Shown in pieces: positions 23,613 through 35,900 of a stretch of DNA of 64,000 nucleotides. How positions within the stretch are numbered: the stretch's first letter is position 1; every line of letters begins with the position of its first letter. The position numbers were made by a program, and so were the translations under genes. Origin of the DNA: CAIKLP01 sp965279595 (GTDB lineage: Bacteria; Bacteroidota; Bacteroidia; Sphingobacteriales; Sphingobacteriaceae); NCBI GenBank assembly GCA_965279595.1, contig OZ257246.1, forward strand, positions 868,001 through 932,000. Direction: 5' to 3'. The notes under the pieces are model-generated. The model was not told where the DNA came from and did not search any database. It saw nothing but the letters and a program-made list of their open reading frames with translations.

Positions 23613-25475
23613 TTAATTAGTCATATGTACCATTAAAACACTAACATCTGCAGGTGAAACACCTGAAATTCTTGATGCTTGGCCTAAAGTTCTTGGTTTT
23701 ATTTTTAGTAGCTTTTCTCGAGCTTCTTTGGAAAGTGAATTCAATAATGAATAATCAAAGTTTGGGTTGATTAATTTTTCTTCTAAGTTTTTCATTTTCT
23801 GAACCATTTCCATTTCCTTTTCAAGGTAGCTTTCATATTTTACTTTTATTTCAGCTTGTTCAATAAATTCTGAATCTGTATTATTTAATAAATTCTGAAG
23901 TTCTGAATCTGCTTTTGCTAGATCTAATAAATTTATTTGAGGTCTTAGTAATAAGCTAATAATTTTTACACTATGTGGAATTTCATTTGTTTCCTTATCA
24001 AGGAGTATTTGATTTACTGATGATGGATCAATGCTTTTTTCTTTCAAGTATTTAATAATGGCATCTGTTTTATTAATTTTTTCAGTAACCCTATTCATTC
24101 TTTCATCATCTGCCAATCCTAATTTATGTGCTATATCTGTCAACCTGATATCAGCATTATCTTGGCGTAGTAATAATCTGTGTTCTGCTCTTGATGTAAA
24201 CATTCTATAAGGTTCTTCAGTTCCTTTGGTAACTAGGTCATCAATTAAAACACCAATATAAGATTCTGATCTTTTCATAATCAAATCCTCCATTTGATTT
24301 ATTTTCCTATGTGCATTTATACCTGCAATGAAACCTTGACAAGCAGCTTCTTCATAACCCGTTGTTCCATTAATTTGTCCTGCGAAATATAAATTTTGAA
24401 TTTGTTTTGTTTCTAATGTTAAACCTAATTGGGTTGGTGGAAAGTAATCGTATTCAATAGCATATCCTGGTCTGAATAGTTTTACTTTTTCAAATCCTGG
24501 TACTTTTTGAAGTGCTTTTAGTTGAATGTCTTCTGGTAAAGAAGTTGAAAATCCATTCACATATATCTCTACTGTGTTCCATCCTTCTGGCTCTATAAAT
24601 AGTTGATGCCTGTTTCTTTCTGCAAATCTGTTAATTTTATCTTCAATTGATGGGCAATATCTAGGTCCAAGTCCTTTTATTCTTCCACTAAACATGGGTG
24701 ATTTTTCAAAGCCTTCTCTTAAAATATCATGTACCTCATCATTAGTGTAGGTAATATAACAGCTTCTTTGTTCTTTAGGTAATTCAATGTTCTTATAAGA
24801 AAATCTTCCAACCTCATCATCCCCTTTTTGTTCTTCCATTAAATCATAATTCAAACTTCTTCCATCAACTCTTGGTGGAGTTCCAGTTTTCATTCTGCCA
24901 GATTCAAAACCTATAGAAACTAATTGTTCTGTTAATCCTGTTGCTGCTTTTTCTGCAGTTCTTCCTCCTCCAAACCTCTTTTCTCCTATATGAATTACAC
25001 CATTTAAAAAAGTTCCATTGGTTAATACTACAGCTTTTGCATTAAAACTGATACCTAAACTAGTTTTAACTCCAACAACTGTTCCTTTTTCAATGATTAA
25101 TTCCGATACCATATCTTGCCAAAAGTCAACATTTGGTGTTCTTTCTAAGGCTAATCTCCATTCTTCTGCAAAACGCATTCTATCGTTTTGGGCTCTTGGA
25201 CTCCACATTGCTGGTCCTTTTGATCGGTTTAGCATTCTAAATTGGATAGTACTTTTGTCTGTTACTAAGCCAGAATAACCTCCCATTGCATCTATTTCTC
25301 TTACAATTTGTCCTTTTGCTACGCCACCCATAGCCGGATTGCAAGACATTTGAGCAATAACGCCCATATTCATGGTAATGAGTAACACTTTTGACCCTAA
25401 ATTTGCAGCAGCAGCAGCAGCTTCACATCCGGCATGTCCGGCACCCACTACTATCACATCATATGATGAATTCAT
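23613..25475 (-). CDS. mnmG: tRNA uridine-5-carboxymethylaminomethyl(34) synthesis enzyme MnmG (GidA)
   Basis: FAD enzyme that works with MnmE to modify the wobble uridine of several tRNAs. The 620-residue protein has the FAD motif VGAGHAGCEAAAAAA (10-24), SCNPAMGGVAKGQIVREIDAMGG, NRSKGPAMWSPRAQ, GTFLNGVIHIG, and GRMKTGTPPRVDGRSL. INGTTGYEEAACQGFIAG follows, and the C-terminal tRNA-binding domain ends in GVSPADVSVLMVHM. Length is normal. In many bacteria gidA lies near the replication origin. Here two parS sites sit 18 and 65 bp upstream of its ATG. Confidence 0.98.
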   Translation of the reverse strand: MNSSYDVIVVGAGHAGCEAAAAAANLGSKVLLITMNMGVIAQMSCNPAMGGVAKGQIVREIDAMGGYSGLVTDKSTIQFRMLNRSKGPAMWSPRAQNDRMRFAEEWRLALERTPNVDFWQDMVSELIIEKGTVVGVKTSLGISFNAKAVVLTNGTFLNGVIHIGEKRFGGGRTAEKAATGLTEQLVSIGFESGRMKTGTPPRVDGRSLNYDLMEEQKGDDEVGRFSYKNIELPKEQRSCYITYTNDEVHDILREGFEKSPMFSGRIKGLGPRYCPSIEDKINRFAERNRHQLFIEPEGWNTVEIYVNGFSTSLPEDIQLKALQKVPGFEKVKLFRPGYAIEYDYFPPTQLGLTLETKQIQNLYFAGQINGTTGYEEAACQGFIAGINAHRKINQMEDLIMKRSESYIGVLIDDLVTKGTEEPYRMFTSRAEHRLLLRQDNADIRLTDIAHKLGLADDERMNRVTEKINKTDAIIKYLKEKSIDPSSVNQILLDKETNEIPHSVKIISLLLRPQINLLDLAKADSELQNLLNNTDSEFIEQAEIKVKYESYLEKEMEMVQKMKNLEEKLINPNFDYSLLNSLSKEAREKLLKIKPRTLGQASRISGVSPADVSVLMVHMTN

Positions 25476-25492
25476 CTTCTATTGTTTATTAT

Positions 25493-25508
25493 TGTTTCAC
25501 GTGGAACT
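25493..25508. other. parS-like ParB-binding site 1
   Basis: TGTTTCACGTGGAACT; its complement AGTTCCACGTGAAACA differs from the bacterial parS consensus TGTTNCACGTGAAACA only at the first base. It lies 18 bp upstream of the mnmG ATG. The 16-bp consensus is highly conserved across phyla, and two copies so close together make chance unlikely. Confidence 0.85.
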
Positions 25509-25539
25509 TGACAAAGATAATATAAAAGATATTTATATT

Positions 25540-25555
25540 GGTTTCACGTGGAACA
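25540..25555. other. parS-like ParB-binding site 2
   Basis: GGTTTCACGTGGAACA; its complement TGTTCCACGTGAAACC differs from TGTTNCACGTGAAACA only at the last base. It has the same orientation as site 1 and lies 47 bp from it, start to start. Clustered parS sites nucleate ParB for chromosome segregation. Confidence 0.85.
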
Positions 25556-26881
25556 AGCCATTTCGATTTCAACAAAGGAGAATTGTTTATAGCCTATTAG
25601 AAATCACTCCCTATTTATTTTAGACTTAATTGAAATGGATTATTGATTAACAATTAGAATTACAATGAATATATTAAATCAACAAATAGCATCTCTAACA
25701 ATAAACCATTACTGTAAAAGAATATACTTGGATGTTTTTGAAATGCTTTATATTCAATGTTTGTTTTTATGATAGTGATTAAACGGAAAATGGCAATGGA
25801 TTTTGAAAATTAGATGGATCTTAAAACAAGTACTAGGTTTATTATTTAAATTATAAATGACATATAGAATTCACTAATAATTGAGTGCCGTCTTTTATCA
25901 AACCAGAAACTCGTTCAAAAGATTTTCAAAAGAATAAGAATTAGCACGAAATAGATTTCCTAAGAAAATGTTGGATTGTTATTGGTTGAAGTGTAATATG
26001 ATATAGCTAATAATCCAATAGATAATTAGAATTATTGGTTAACAATAATGATATCTTATTTCGATTAAGCATTTTGAAAATGTAAGCCAAGTTGTTTCAT
26101 AAAGTTGTTTTTCATTGTGATTTTTATTATGGAATAAATTATAGAAATGTTGATTACATATGTCATTGAGTATGTTGAAAACTCTTTTTTGAACCATATC
26201 CTTTTAAATGTTTATGATCCTTTTGTGTGTGAAAGGTTATTGCAAATCTTTGATTAAAAGAATAAATTATATTTTCTATACTATTCAGTAATTTAAAACT
26301 AGGAAGGTTAATTTATTTAAAAATTTCTTTTCATATGAGTTGCCTAATGATTTAGAAATTGTAAAAAAGAATTGGTTAGAATGAATGTTTTTATTAAGAA
26401 AAACAAAAAGAAATTACGCTATTTTAATTTTTGAAATTATATAAAGCACTTGTAAATTTTTGTTATTCTAAATTGAAAAATTAGGAAAAGGAAATTAACA
26501 GAAAATTAAATGTTCCTCTCGTTTTATTAGGATTAAATACAGATTTCAAAATTTCTAATTCGAAAGGATTAATTGAGAAATGAATCTTCAGTAAATCCGT
26601 ATAATATTATCAAACCTCAATTCTAATATTATCTTCAAAAAGGTATTTATTTAGAAAGATCAATTTTATAAGATTGCTGTATTAACCAATGTACAAATCA
26701 AGTAGAATCAACCGAAAACAACTTAGAATGATTCCAAATAACAAGGTGATTATAAAGGACTAAAAATCTGTACACAAATTACAAATACTTGTTCAAACAC
26801 AATTAAATCAAAAAAAAACAAAAAAAATTTGCGATTGATATTCAAATCTTTAAATTGCGAATTCTTAGGGGCATACTATGC
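25556..26881. other. Gene-free A/T-rich region between mnmG and the giant protein gene
   Basis: About 1.3 kb in which I see no open frame of convincing length or composition on either strand. It is extremely A/T-rich and has many stop codons in every frame. No tRNA, rRNA or insertion-sequence end is visible. I looked for DnaA boxes (TTATCCACA and complement) and found none within one mismatch. It may be origin-associated DNA, a long 5' regulatory region for the giant gene, or decayed sequence. Confidence 0.5.
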
Positions 26882-26908
26882 GCTCAGTTCTCGGCACGAG
26901 AATTGTGC
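26882..26908 (+). promoter_or_regulatory. Stem-loop in the leader of the giant protein gene
   Basis: GCTCAGTTCTCG, loop GCA, CGAGAATTGTGC: a 12-position stem with one T-T mismatch and one G-T wobble. It is 58 bp upstream of the ATG at 26967 and is G/C-rich within an A/T desert. It is preceded by the small palindrome GCATACTATGC (26871-26881). No T-run follows, so a 5' leader structure is more likely than a terminator. Confidence 0.5.
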
Positions 26909-26966
26909 TTTATGTTTTCTAATACCATATTGTACTAAACTATAATTCAAATTAAATTTTATTTTT

Positions 26967-29900
26967 ATGAGTGTAAACTTCTACAAGCTTGTGAAAAATG
27001 TCTTTCTAGTAATACTAGGCATTTTCTTATCCACTGCTTCGTTCGCACAAGGTTTGTCAGGAACCTTAACCATTGATCCAGCAGGATCTGGTGCGAGCAA
27101 CTACACCACTTTCAAAGCAGCGATTGATTCGTTGAATTCAAAAGGTGTAGGTTCTGGTGGGGTTACGTTTAACGTAGCCGCTGGTGCAACCTTCAATGAA
27201 ACAGGAAGGTTATTATTAACAGCTACTGGAACAGCAGCAAACCCAATTGTTTTCCAGAAGTCGGGTGTGGGCGCAAGTCCAATCATCGTACCTGCAGCTG
27301 GTATTATCGCAGCACCAGGAACCCTAGGTTCTAGTCGTGGTGATGCGGCCTTAACCATTTATGGTTCTGATTATGTAACTATCGACGGATTAACTTTCCA
27401 AGATAATGTTGCATACACAGGAGCGCAAAAAACAGATTACGGAATTTTCCTTGCTAAAACAGCAACGAATGCTTGTAAGAATGTTACGATTAAAAATAAC
27501 ACTGTTACTTTAGATAGAACAGTAACCAACTCGATTGGTATATTTTTGTCTAATACAGATACTGCTGGTGCTGGTCAAACTGTAACAGCAAGAACTGGTA
27601 GAAGTGAAAATATTACTATTCAAAATAACACGGTGTACAATGTGCATAGTGGTATATATACAAATGGTTATGGTGACTTTACTTTACCATATCAATTCTT
27701 AGATCATTTCATTACTATTAGAGATAACTCAGTTACAGGTTTCGGTAACAATAGCAGTCAACATTACGGAATTTTTACAACTAACGTTGACTCGTTGAAA
27801 GTTATTAAAAACGTTATTAATAATAATGCTACGGTTGCAGTTACTGCTTCAAATACTGGTTCTGTAACAGGGCTAATTTTTTCTTCAGGTACCAACTCAC
27901 AATTTAATATTGATAGTAATACTGTAACTCTTGTTACTTCAAGAACTTCAAATACTTTAATCGGTATTAGTATTGTTGGTGGTGGATCAGGTATAAATAA
28001 TATTTGTACTGCAATAGGAAATACAATTCAAAACGTTTCCTCTCCTTTAATGACTACTGGTACAACTACGATGTTTAACTCATCAGGAGGTGTTTACAAT
28101 TATACTATTAGAGGTAACGTAATTAAAAACAATAGTTTTGGTGGTGGTACTGGCGGTACTGCAACGGCAACTATTAATTACATGGCTTTATCAGGAACAA
28201 ACACTACTGCTGGTAGTATTTGGAATGTTTATGATAACTTGTTAACAGGTAATGATCGTTTGCAAACTACCGCAGGATCTGCAACCACAAATTTCATATC
28301 GATTACTTCTTCTGGTTTAGTTTCTAACATTTATAATAATACAGTTAGAAAAAACACAACAGGAACTTCAACAGGTACGACTACTATGTTGTTGTCTTCA
28401 AATACAGGTGATGTAAAAAACATTTATAATAATACTTTAGACTCACTGTATAATAATCCAGGTGCTACCTATGGTGGTGCGTTTATTGGATTATCAAACT
28501 CAGCAGGTACTTTAGCTAATATTTATAATAATAAAATTACCACATTGGTAGGTGGTGGTTTATCTTCAGCAACAATGACCGGTATGGTATTGTCTGGTGG
28601 TACTACAATTAACACTTATAATAATACGGTTTCTGATTTAAGAGCAGCAGCAACAAGTGGAACAAACCAATTTATTGGTGCTACTATTTCTGGTGGAACA
28701 ACTCAGAATTTCAGACATAACAGTATATTTTTAAATTCAACAAGTACTGGTGCAATATTAGGTACAACTGGTATCAATATAACTTCAACAACACCTATTG
28801 TTACTTTACAAAATAATATTGTTGTAAATAAATCAACTCAAACTGGAACTACAGGTTATGCTTCAGCTGTAAGACATAATTTTACAACTTTAACCAGTGT
28901 TTCAACTTCAAATAATGGAAATATTTATTATTCTGGTACTCCAAGTGCAAGAAGAGTAATTTTCTATAACGGTACCAATGCGGATACAACAATTGTTCAA
29001 TACAGATCAAGAATGTATCCACGTGAAACAGCATCTGGAACAGAAGATGTTCCTTTTGTAAACACAACAACTGTACCTTATGATTTACACATTAACCCAG
29101 CAACGGGCACAAAAGTTGAATCAGGTGGGGTTGCAGTTGCGTCAATTACTACTGACATTGATGGAAATGCACGTAATGCAAATTTCCCTGATGTTGGGGC
29201 TGATGAGGGTGCTTTTACTGCTGCTACTGATGTTGTAGGACCAGTTATCGCATTCACACCATTCAAAAATGCATCATTAGCTGCGACTCGTTCGGTAACT
29301 GATGTTTCTATTTTGGACCCTAGTGGAGTAAATGTTTCTGCTGGTTCAAAGCCTAGAATTTACTATCGTAAAAAATCTAATGCTTCTGTTGATAATGCTT
29401 ATAATGGCAATACCAATGCAACACCCGGATGGAAATATACTGAAGCAACAAATGCGGTAACACCTTTTGCATTTACAATTGATTATGCATTGTGTAATCC
29501 TACAATTGTAACTGGTGATACTTTAGAATATTTCTTTGCAGCGCAAGATTTAGCTGTTACTCCAAATGTTGGAATCAATTCAGCAGTGATAGCATCGGCT
29601 GCAGCAACTGTTGATTTGCAAGCAGTTAATTTCCCTGTTACAGGTACACTAAACAGTTATATAGTTGCAGCAGCTATTCCAGCAGCAGTAACAGTTGGTA
29701 CTGGTGGAACATATCCTTCAATCTCTGGACCGGGTGGATTATTTGCAGCTGTAAACGCAGGTGTAATGACACAAAATGTAACTGCTTCTATTGTTTCAAA
29801 CTTAGCTGAAACTGGTGCAAATGAATTAAGAGAATACACTGAAGAAGGTGTTGGTGGATACCGTTTATCTATTGTTCCAAGTGCAGCTGCAATCGATTCA

Positions 29901-32900
29901 ATTATCGGTTCATTTGCTGGAGGTATGATTCGTTTACGTCAAGCTGACCGTGTAACTATTGATGGTAGTTTCTTAGGAACAGGTAGATACTTAGTGTTTG
30001 TGAATAACAATACTGGTACATCTTCTGTAATTCAATTATATGATGCTGCTACTTCAAATGGTTGTACAGATGTTCAAATCAAGAATAGTGTAATTATCGG
30101 AGGTGCTTCTGGTACTGGGGTTTATGGAGTTAGTTTAAATGGTAACTCGATTGGCTCATCTGGTAACAACCACGATAACGTAACTATTGAAGGTAACGAA
30201 ATTAAAAGAGTTCACTTCGGTATTTGGGTTGGTGGAACATTATCACTAAATGGTGTTAATGGTTTATTAAATGGATTAAGAATTAAGAACAATGAAATCG
30301 GTTCAGTAGAATCTACGAACTATATTCGATTCAATGGTATCCAGGTTACTGGTGCTGATGGAGCGAAAATTACAGGAAATAGAATTTACAATATATTAAC
30401 AACTACTACAAATCCAACGGGTATCATTATCAATGGAGCTGATTTTATTAACAGTATGATTTCTGGCAATAATATCAATGAAATTAAGTATACCGGTACA
30501 GGTGGATATACTGGTAAAGGAATTACATTCCCAGCTAACAGAGCAAGTGCATTTGACACAATTGCTAACAACTTCATTTCTAATTTAAAAGGAGATGGTT
30601 GGAACTCGTTAACTGGTGACGGTGCGGTAGGTATTAGAATGTTAGGTACTGGTAGTAACTATTATATCTATAACAATACTATTAATTTGAACAGCACTAC
30701 AAATCGTAACGGTGAAAATCACCATGCGGCTATGTATTTTGCATCAAGTGTTACTGGATTAGATATCAGAAATAACGTAATGTCTTGTACTATTATCAAT
30801 AGAAATGCTACAGGAACATTCAAAACATGGGGACTTGTGTTAGCAGGTGCTGCTTCTCAAGTTACTCAATTAAATAACAATATTTATTACATCAACGCAG
30901 GTGTAGCAGGTACAAGTAGTTTTGCTGGTGCAATAGGTGCAGTAAACTATAATGACTTCGCATCTTTTGCTACTGCAACTGGTAAAGATTTAAATTCATT
31001 TACTGAACAACCAGTATTTGTTGACTCTGCTGATTTACATATTGCATCGGGTGCAAACCCAACTTTATTAGAATCAAATGGTGCTACTATTGCTGGTTTA
31101 AATTATGATTATGATGGTAACCTTCGCCCTGGTCCAGTTGGATCTACTCAAGGTGGAGCTGTTGCTTTTGATATTGGAGCAGATGAATTCGATGGTGTTA
31201 GAAACCTTGGAGACATAGCTGCACCAGTAATTACATTTAATAAAAATACAGGTATTAATCCTCCATCTGGAGCTTGCGTACCTGTAGCACACGTAATCAC
31301 TGCATCTTTTGTTGACCCAAGTGGAATTGACACTGCAATGATTCGTTATTCAGTTAACAAAATTGCTCAAACTCCAGTAATTATGTCGCCAATTGGTGGT
31401 GGTCTGTTTTCAGGAACAATTCCTGCAGCACCAGCAAACCAAACGGTAGATTTCACATTCTATGGACGTGATGCGAGTGTTAACGGAAACAAAATCAATG
31501 CACCTGGTGGAAGTTATATAGATGCTACCTTCTTTGTAGATGCAATTGTTGTTGGAAAAGACACAATCGCAGCAGGAAGTAAAGTGCAATTAGATGCTAA
31601 TTTACCAAGTGCTGAAAAAACTTTTGGAACTGGTACTTTAACAACTACTGGTATGCCAAATCCATACTATACAACTTTCTGGGCAAATAAATGCCAGTTC
31701 TTGTTTACAGCTGCTGAATTATCAGCTCAAGGTTTTATTGCAGGACCAATTACAACTTTAGGTTTAGAAGTGTTAGCTAAAACTACCACTATGAACTTGG
31801 ATAACTTCACGATTTCGATGAAGCATACTACAGCAACTGCTTTAACAACAACTTACATAACAGGTTTAACACAAGTTTATACAACACCTTCTTATGTAAT
31901 TCAATCACCAGCTATTAACACACATATATTCCAAACTCCTTTCCAATGGGATGGTGTTTCAAATGTGGTTATAGAAACATGTTTCAATAACAGTAACTGG
32001 AATGGATCTCAAACAGTTAAATATTCTACTACTCCTCATGTATCTGGTGTATACTATTATGCTGATGCTGCTGGTGTTTGTGCTTCAACTGTAACAGGTA
32101 TTGGAACAAGTAGCAACAGACCGAACTTTATTTTAGGTCAACCGGTTTCTGTTACTTTAAACTGGACTTCATCAACTGGTGGTAATGTATTAACACCAAC
32201 TATTAGAAACCCATTAGCTCAACCAACAACTGGTGCTGGTACTTATAAATATGTTTTATCTGGAAACAATGGTACTTGTACTGTATTGGATTCGGTAAAT
32301 GTAGTTGTTGTTCCAGCTGTTAAACCAGTGGTTAGCTTTACTTCTGATACTTTATTTGCAAGTGCAGGTGTTTCAAATGTGGTTACTTTCACTGATCATT
32401 CAACTAATTTCCCTGATAAATGGAAATGGGTGTTTAGTCCTAATACAGTAGCTTATGAAACTGGTTACACAGATTCTTCAAGAAACACAAAAGTTAAGTT
32501 TACAGCTGCTGGTTTGTATACTGTAAAATTAATTGCAAGCAATGGTGCTGGTAAAGATTCATTAGTTAGAACATCTTATATCACTGTTACATTGAAATAT
32601 TGTACACCACAAATTAGTTTCACAACTAACTATGGACGTATTTCAGGTGTTAAATTAAAAACATTAAATAATGCAAGTGGTACTCCTGCTGGTATTCCAT
32701 ATTATACTAACTATGCTGATAGTATTAATGTGGCAATTCCTTCATTGTTGCCTGGTAATAAGGATACATTGACAGTAACAGTTCCTCCGTCATCATTTAC
32801 CTTGACAGGAATTTCTGCAACAGCATGGATTGACTATAATGTGAATGGTGAATTAGAAACTTCAGAAATTTTAGCTTCTGTTCCCGTTACTTTAAGTACA

Positions 32901-35900
32901 ACTGCAACGGCAACTTATCAATTACCATTTAAAACACCATTTGTATCAACTCCTGGTAATACTAGGTTGAGAGTAAGGGTTTCGTATAATGCATCAAATC
33001 CTCCAAAAGCTTGCGAGACCGTAAGTTATGGTGAGTCTGAAGATTATACAGTAAACATTTTACCTGCGCCTTTAATGACTTTAACGTCAACAGATGTTGT
33101 GCAAGATAGTATTCCGGTATTACCTGGTGCTACCAATGATATCATTGTTAAAATCCCAGTAATTACAAATGGTTATACCAATACTTTAGTAGCTACTAAC
33201 TTTGCCTTATCGGGTACAGGTACTACTAACTTTGCTGATATCACTTCAACAAAATTATATTATACAGGAAATAGCAAAACATTTGCACCTACTACATTAT
33301 TTGGTTCAGGAACAGCTTCTGCATCATTCAGTATTGCTGGTAATCAATTGTTATTACCTGATACAAACTATTTCTGGTTAACTTATGATATCGCAGCTGG
33401 TGCAACAATTGGAAACAATTTAGATGCATCATGTTCTGCAATTACCATTTCAGGAACACCAAGTACTCCATTAATTACTTCACCTGTTGGAAATAAACAA
33501 ATCAATGTTTATGCATTAGTAACAGGGGCTGAAGCAAGACAACCATACAATGCTGTGCCAGTTTATTCAGGTACTGTTACGAATGTGATTGTTGGTGGTA
33601 AAGTAACTGTGGGTACAGGAGTTAATCCAACTGCAACAAGAGTTCGTTTCAGATCAACAGGTACCACAGCATTAGGAGATATCTTAAATGCTAAAGTATT
33701 CTTTACTGGTTCTGATTCAAACTTCCTAGCGATCAACCAGTTTGGTGCAGTTAATAATTCATTAACAGATACCATTACATTTAACGGATCACGCACATTG
33801 AAACCAGGTGTAAACCATTTCTGGTTAACATATGATGTTGCTGGTGGTGCACCAAACTTGAACGTAATTGATGGTGAATTCATTGATGTTACTGTTCAAG
33901 GTGCAAGAACTACAGCTACTGTTAAAGCAATTACAGGTGGTAGAATAGTGAAAGATTTCCCATTCTCGACATGTATTTCTGCTGCAACAAGTCCTGATGA
34001 TGAAGATTTGGGTCAATTAACGGTTGGTAATTTCGTGAATAATACAGGAGCAAATAATATTGCTCCTAATAACAATGCTGCATCAACTGAGTTATACAAT
34101 AATTTTACTGGATTGTTGGGAATGAAAGCTCAAAAAGAAATTCCACAAACCATTGAAATAAAAATCATTAACAAAGTAGTTAATACTTATAATACAACTG
34201 TAAATGCCTTTATCGATTACAACAGAAATGGAGTGTTTGATTTACCAGGTGAAAGAGCTTACAAAGGTTTCTCTCCTCAAGGTTCAAGCAGAACAGTTGC
34301 AGGTACATTTACTGTTCCTATCACTGCTTTAACAGGCTATACAATTATGCGTGTAGTTGTTACAGAAGTAACTGTTGCAGATTCTACTTTGCCACCATGT
34401 GCTACTTATACTTGGGGTGAAACTGAAGATTATCAAATTAATATTCTTCCTCCGCCTCCTGGTGATTATTACCCACCAAACATTGCTAGTGTTACTTTAA
34501 CACCAGATTCACAATGTACTGCGGTATCGCATAATATCACTGCCTTAGTATCTGATACAACAGGTGTTGATAGTGTATGGATTTCATGGAAAAGAAACGG
34601 CGCTACACAACCACAAATATTAATGACTCATGGTGTGGGTGCTAGTTATTCTGGTACTATTCCTCCACAAGGAAGAGCAACTATTTCATTCAATATCAAA
34701 GCAAAAGATAATAGCGCACGTAAAAACGTTGCAAATAGTGCATCAAGAATTTATCAAGATGAGTACTTCTATGTAAGTGCTGGAAATGATAAATATGTAG
34801 GTGCTGGACAAACAGCTACTTTATCAGCTAATACTACTTTAGACAGACCATTTAGAATTTCAGAATTTAACTTCTTTAACTATACTGGTGGTTGCGGTAG
34901 TAATGGTTCGAATTGTACTTGGCCAAGTTATTTGCCAACATTAATGTATGATGACAACTTAGAGATTTCAAATTTAAGTTCTGCTGCTGCTAATTTAAGT
35001 GGCTTCAAAATTCAATTAGAAGGAGCTTCAAGTGCATCATTTACTTTCCCTGCTGGATCAATTGTTCAACCAGGTGGAGTAGCAGTAGTTAACTTTAACT
35101 CTGGAACTACAGATATTGCTAATGCAGTATTTGCTTCAGGAATGGGATTCTTCCCTGGATCTGGAACTAGCATGGGCTTTATCTTAATGGATCCAACAGG
35201 TGTTATTGTTGATGCGGTTGCAACAAACGCATATACATTTACTTCTGCAAATGGTGTTACTTCAGGTGATTGGAGTGGATCTGGTGTAACCAGTCCTTCA
35301 GGAATTGCAGGAGCAACTTTACAAGGCTCAGATTTAAATAGTAATTCAAATTGGGTAACTGGTTCGCCAGCAACTCCAGTGTCAATTGGATTTACTAATC
35401 CAGGTTTGCCTACATTACCTTCAGGTTCAACAATTACTTGGACTGGTGGTGTGTTAACTGCTCCTGTTGTTGGTGGTCAAATTACAACTCCTGTACATCC
35501 AACTTTAGGTGTATATACTTATGTAGCTACTTCTTCAAATGGTATTTGTACAAGTAGGGATACTGTATTAGTTAATGCAATTGCTCCACCAACTGTAGAT
35601 ATCGGACCAGCAACTGGTTCAATTTGCGGAACTTCTGCAAGAACATTAGATGCAGGTAATCCAGGTGCTTCTTATGTGTGGTCATTCAATGGATCTCCAT
35701 TCGGAACAACTAGAACTGTAATTGCTGCTAACCCTGGTAAATACAAAGTAATTGTTTCAAACGAAGCTAAATTAACAGCAACGGATTCAATTGACTTGGT
35801 TTCTGTTCCAGCCTTTGTTTATTCATTGGGTGCCGATAGAGATTTATGTACAGGTGGTACTATTACTTTAGATGCTGGTTCACACACAGCTTACTTATGG

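Noticed and set aside
25018..25623. Plus-strand open frames across and upstream of mnmG
   Set aside because: They are shadows of mnmG or run through the parS sites, with no family features.
26500..26590. Short open frame encoding about 30 residues (NVPLVLLGLN...) as a possible gene remnant
   Set aside because: It is bounded by stop codons and resembles no family I know; chance is the simpler explanation.
25556..26881. DnaA boxes and a full oriC
   Set aside because: I found no TTATCCACA-like site within one mismatch on either strand, so I do not annotate an origin; only the parS sites are called.
33563..34016. Minus-strand open frames inside the first giant gene (and similar ones in the second)
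   Set aside because: They are antisense shadows produced by the Thr/Gly/Asn-rich codons of the giant genes; composition and lack of starts or motifs do not support them.
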